Assembly: GCA_964392615.1 (NCBI GenBank)
Contig: CAYMRB010000573.1
Coordinates: 1 to 5,290 of the forward strand
From: CAYMRB01 sp964392615
GTDB lineage: Bacteria; Planctomycetota; UBA8108
DNA length: 5,290 bases
Reading direction: 5' to 3'
Part shown: in pieces, positions 5,241 through 5,290 of the stretch
Layout: every line of letters starts with the position of its first letter
Numbering within the stretch: the stretch's first letter is position 1
Notes under the pieces: model-generated
Told to the model about the DNA's origin: nothing
Database searches by the model: none
The model's input: only the letters and a program-made list of their open reading frames with translations
Position numbers and translations under genes: made by a program

Positions 5241-5290
5241 AGCGGGCGCTCCCTACTCTCTCGGCTCTCACCAATACCATCGGCGCGAGG
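5241..5290 (-). rRNA. rrf: 5S ribosomal RNA, 3' part (runs off window)
   Basis: The minus strand from 5290 reads CTCGCGCCGATGGTATTGG after the first base, then a GA-rich hairpin loop and GAGAGTAGGGAGCGCCCGC. This matches the 3' half of bacterial 5S rRNA: the GCGCCGATGGTA block, a helix closed here by TTGG/CCGA, and the conserved GAGAGTAGG stretch before the terminal helix. The exact 3' end is placed by analogy and is uncertain by a few bases. Seven T residues follow immediately (5241-5235), so the 5S terminal helix plus T7 may act as a first terminator. As 5S usually ends rRNA operons, 23S and 16S genes are expected beyond the window. Confidence 0.92.

Overview
The window comes from a GC-rich bacterium. 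All supported genes lie on the minus strand and read from high to low coordinates. The combination of RNase Y, a YmdB-type phosphodiesterase, XseA, XseB and Dxs in one tight run, together with the GC content, suits groups such as Deltaproteobacteria/Myxococcota-like lineages, Binatota or Planctomycetota. The sequence alone does not settle the phylum.

In transcription order, the window opens with the last ~50 nt of a 5S rRNA (5241-5290), the end of a ribosomal RNA operon. A T7 run follows at once, and then a strong intrinsic terminator (5184-5220). A near-consensus sigma-70 promoter comes next (TTGACT, 17 bp, TATAAT; 5018-5046). Between it and rny lies about 0.9 kb with no recognisable gene. 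That stretch holds a weak open frame with a signal-peptide-like start (4184-4978), a run of three abutting perfect hairpins just after the promoter (4925-4967), a long bulged hairpin (4266-4306), and a small hairpin over the rny ribosome binding site.

The operon proper is rny (RNase Y, 2550-4133), a ymdB-family metallophosphoesterase (1746-2543, TTG start), xseA (451-1740), xseB (95-454, GTG start) and the first 24 codons of dxs (1-73). Junctions are 6 nt, 5 nt, a 4-nt overlap and 21 nt, so the genes are almost certainly co-transcribed and partly translationally coupled.

The products work in RNA turnover (RNase Y with a cyclic-nucleotide phosphodiesterase known to affect RNase Y-linked processes in Bacillus), DNA repair (the two exonuclease VII subunits) and isoprenoid precursor synthesis (Dxs). 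This is mostly a housekeeping locus. The points worth a second look are the structured leader between the rRNA operon and rny, an Asn-to-Asp change at a metal-binding position of the phosphodiesterase, the acidic tail on XseB, and the lack of ispA between xseB and dxs. I found no mobile element, CRISPR array, tRNA or novel defence-type system.
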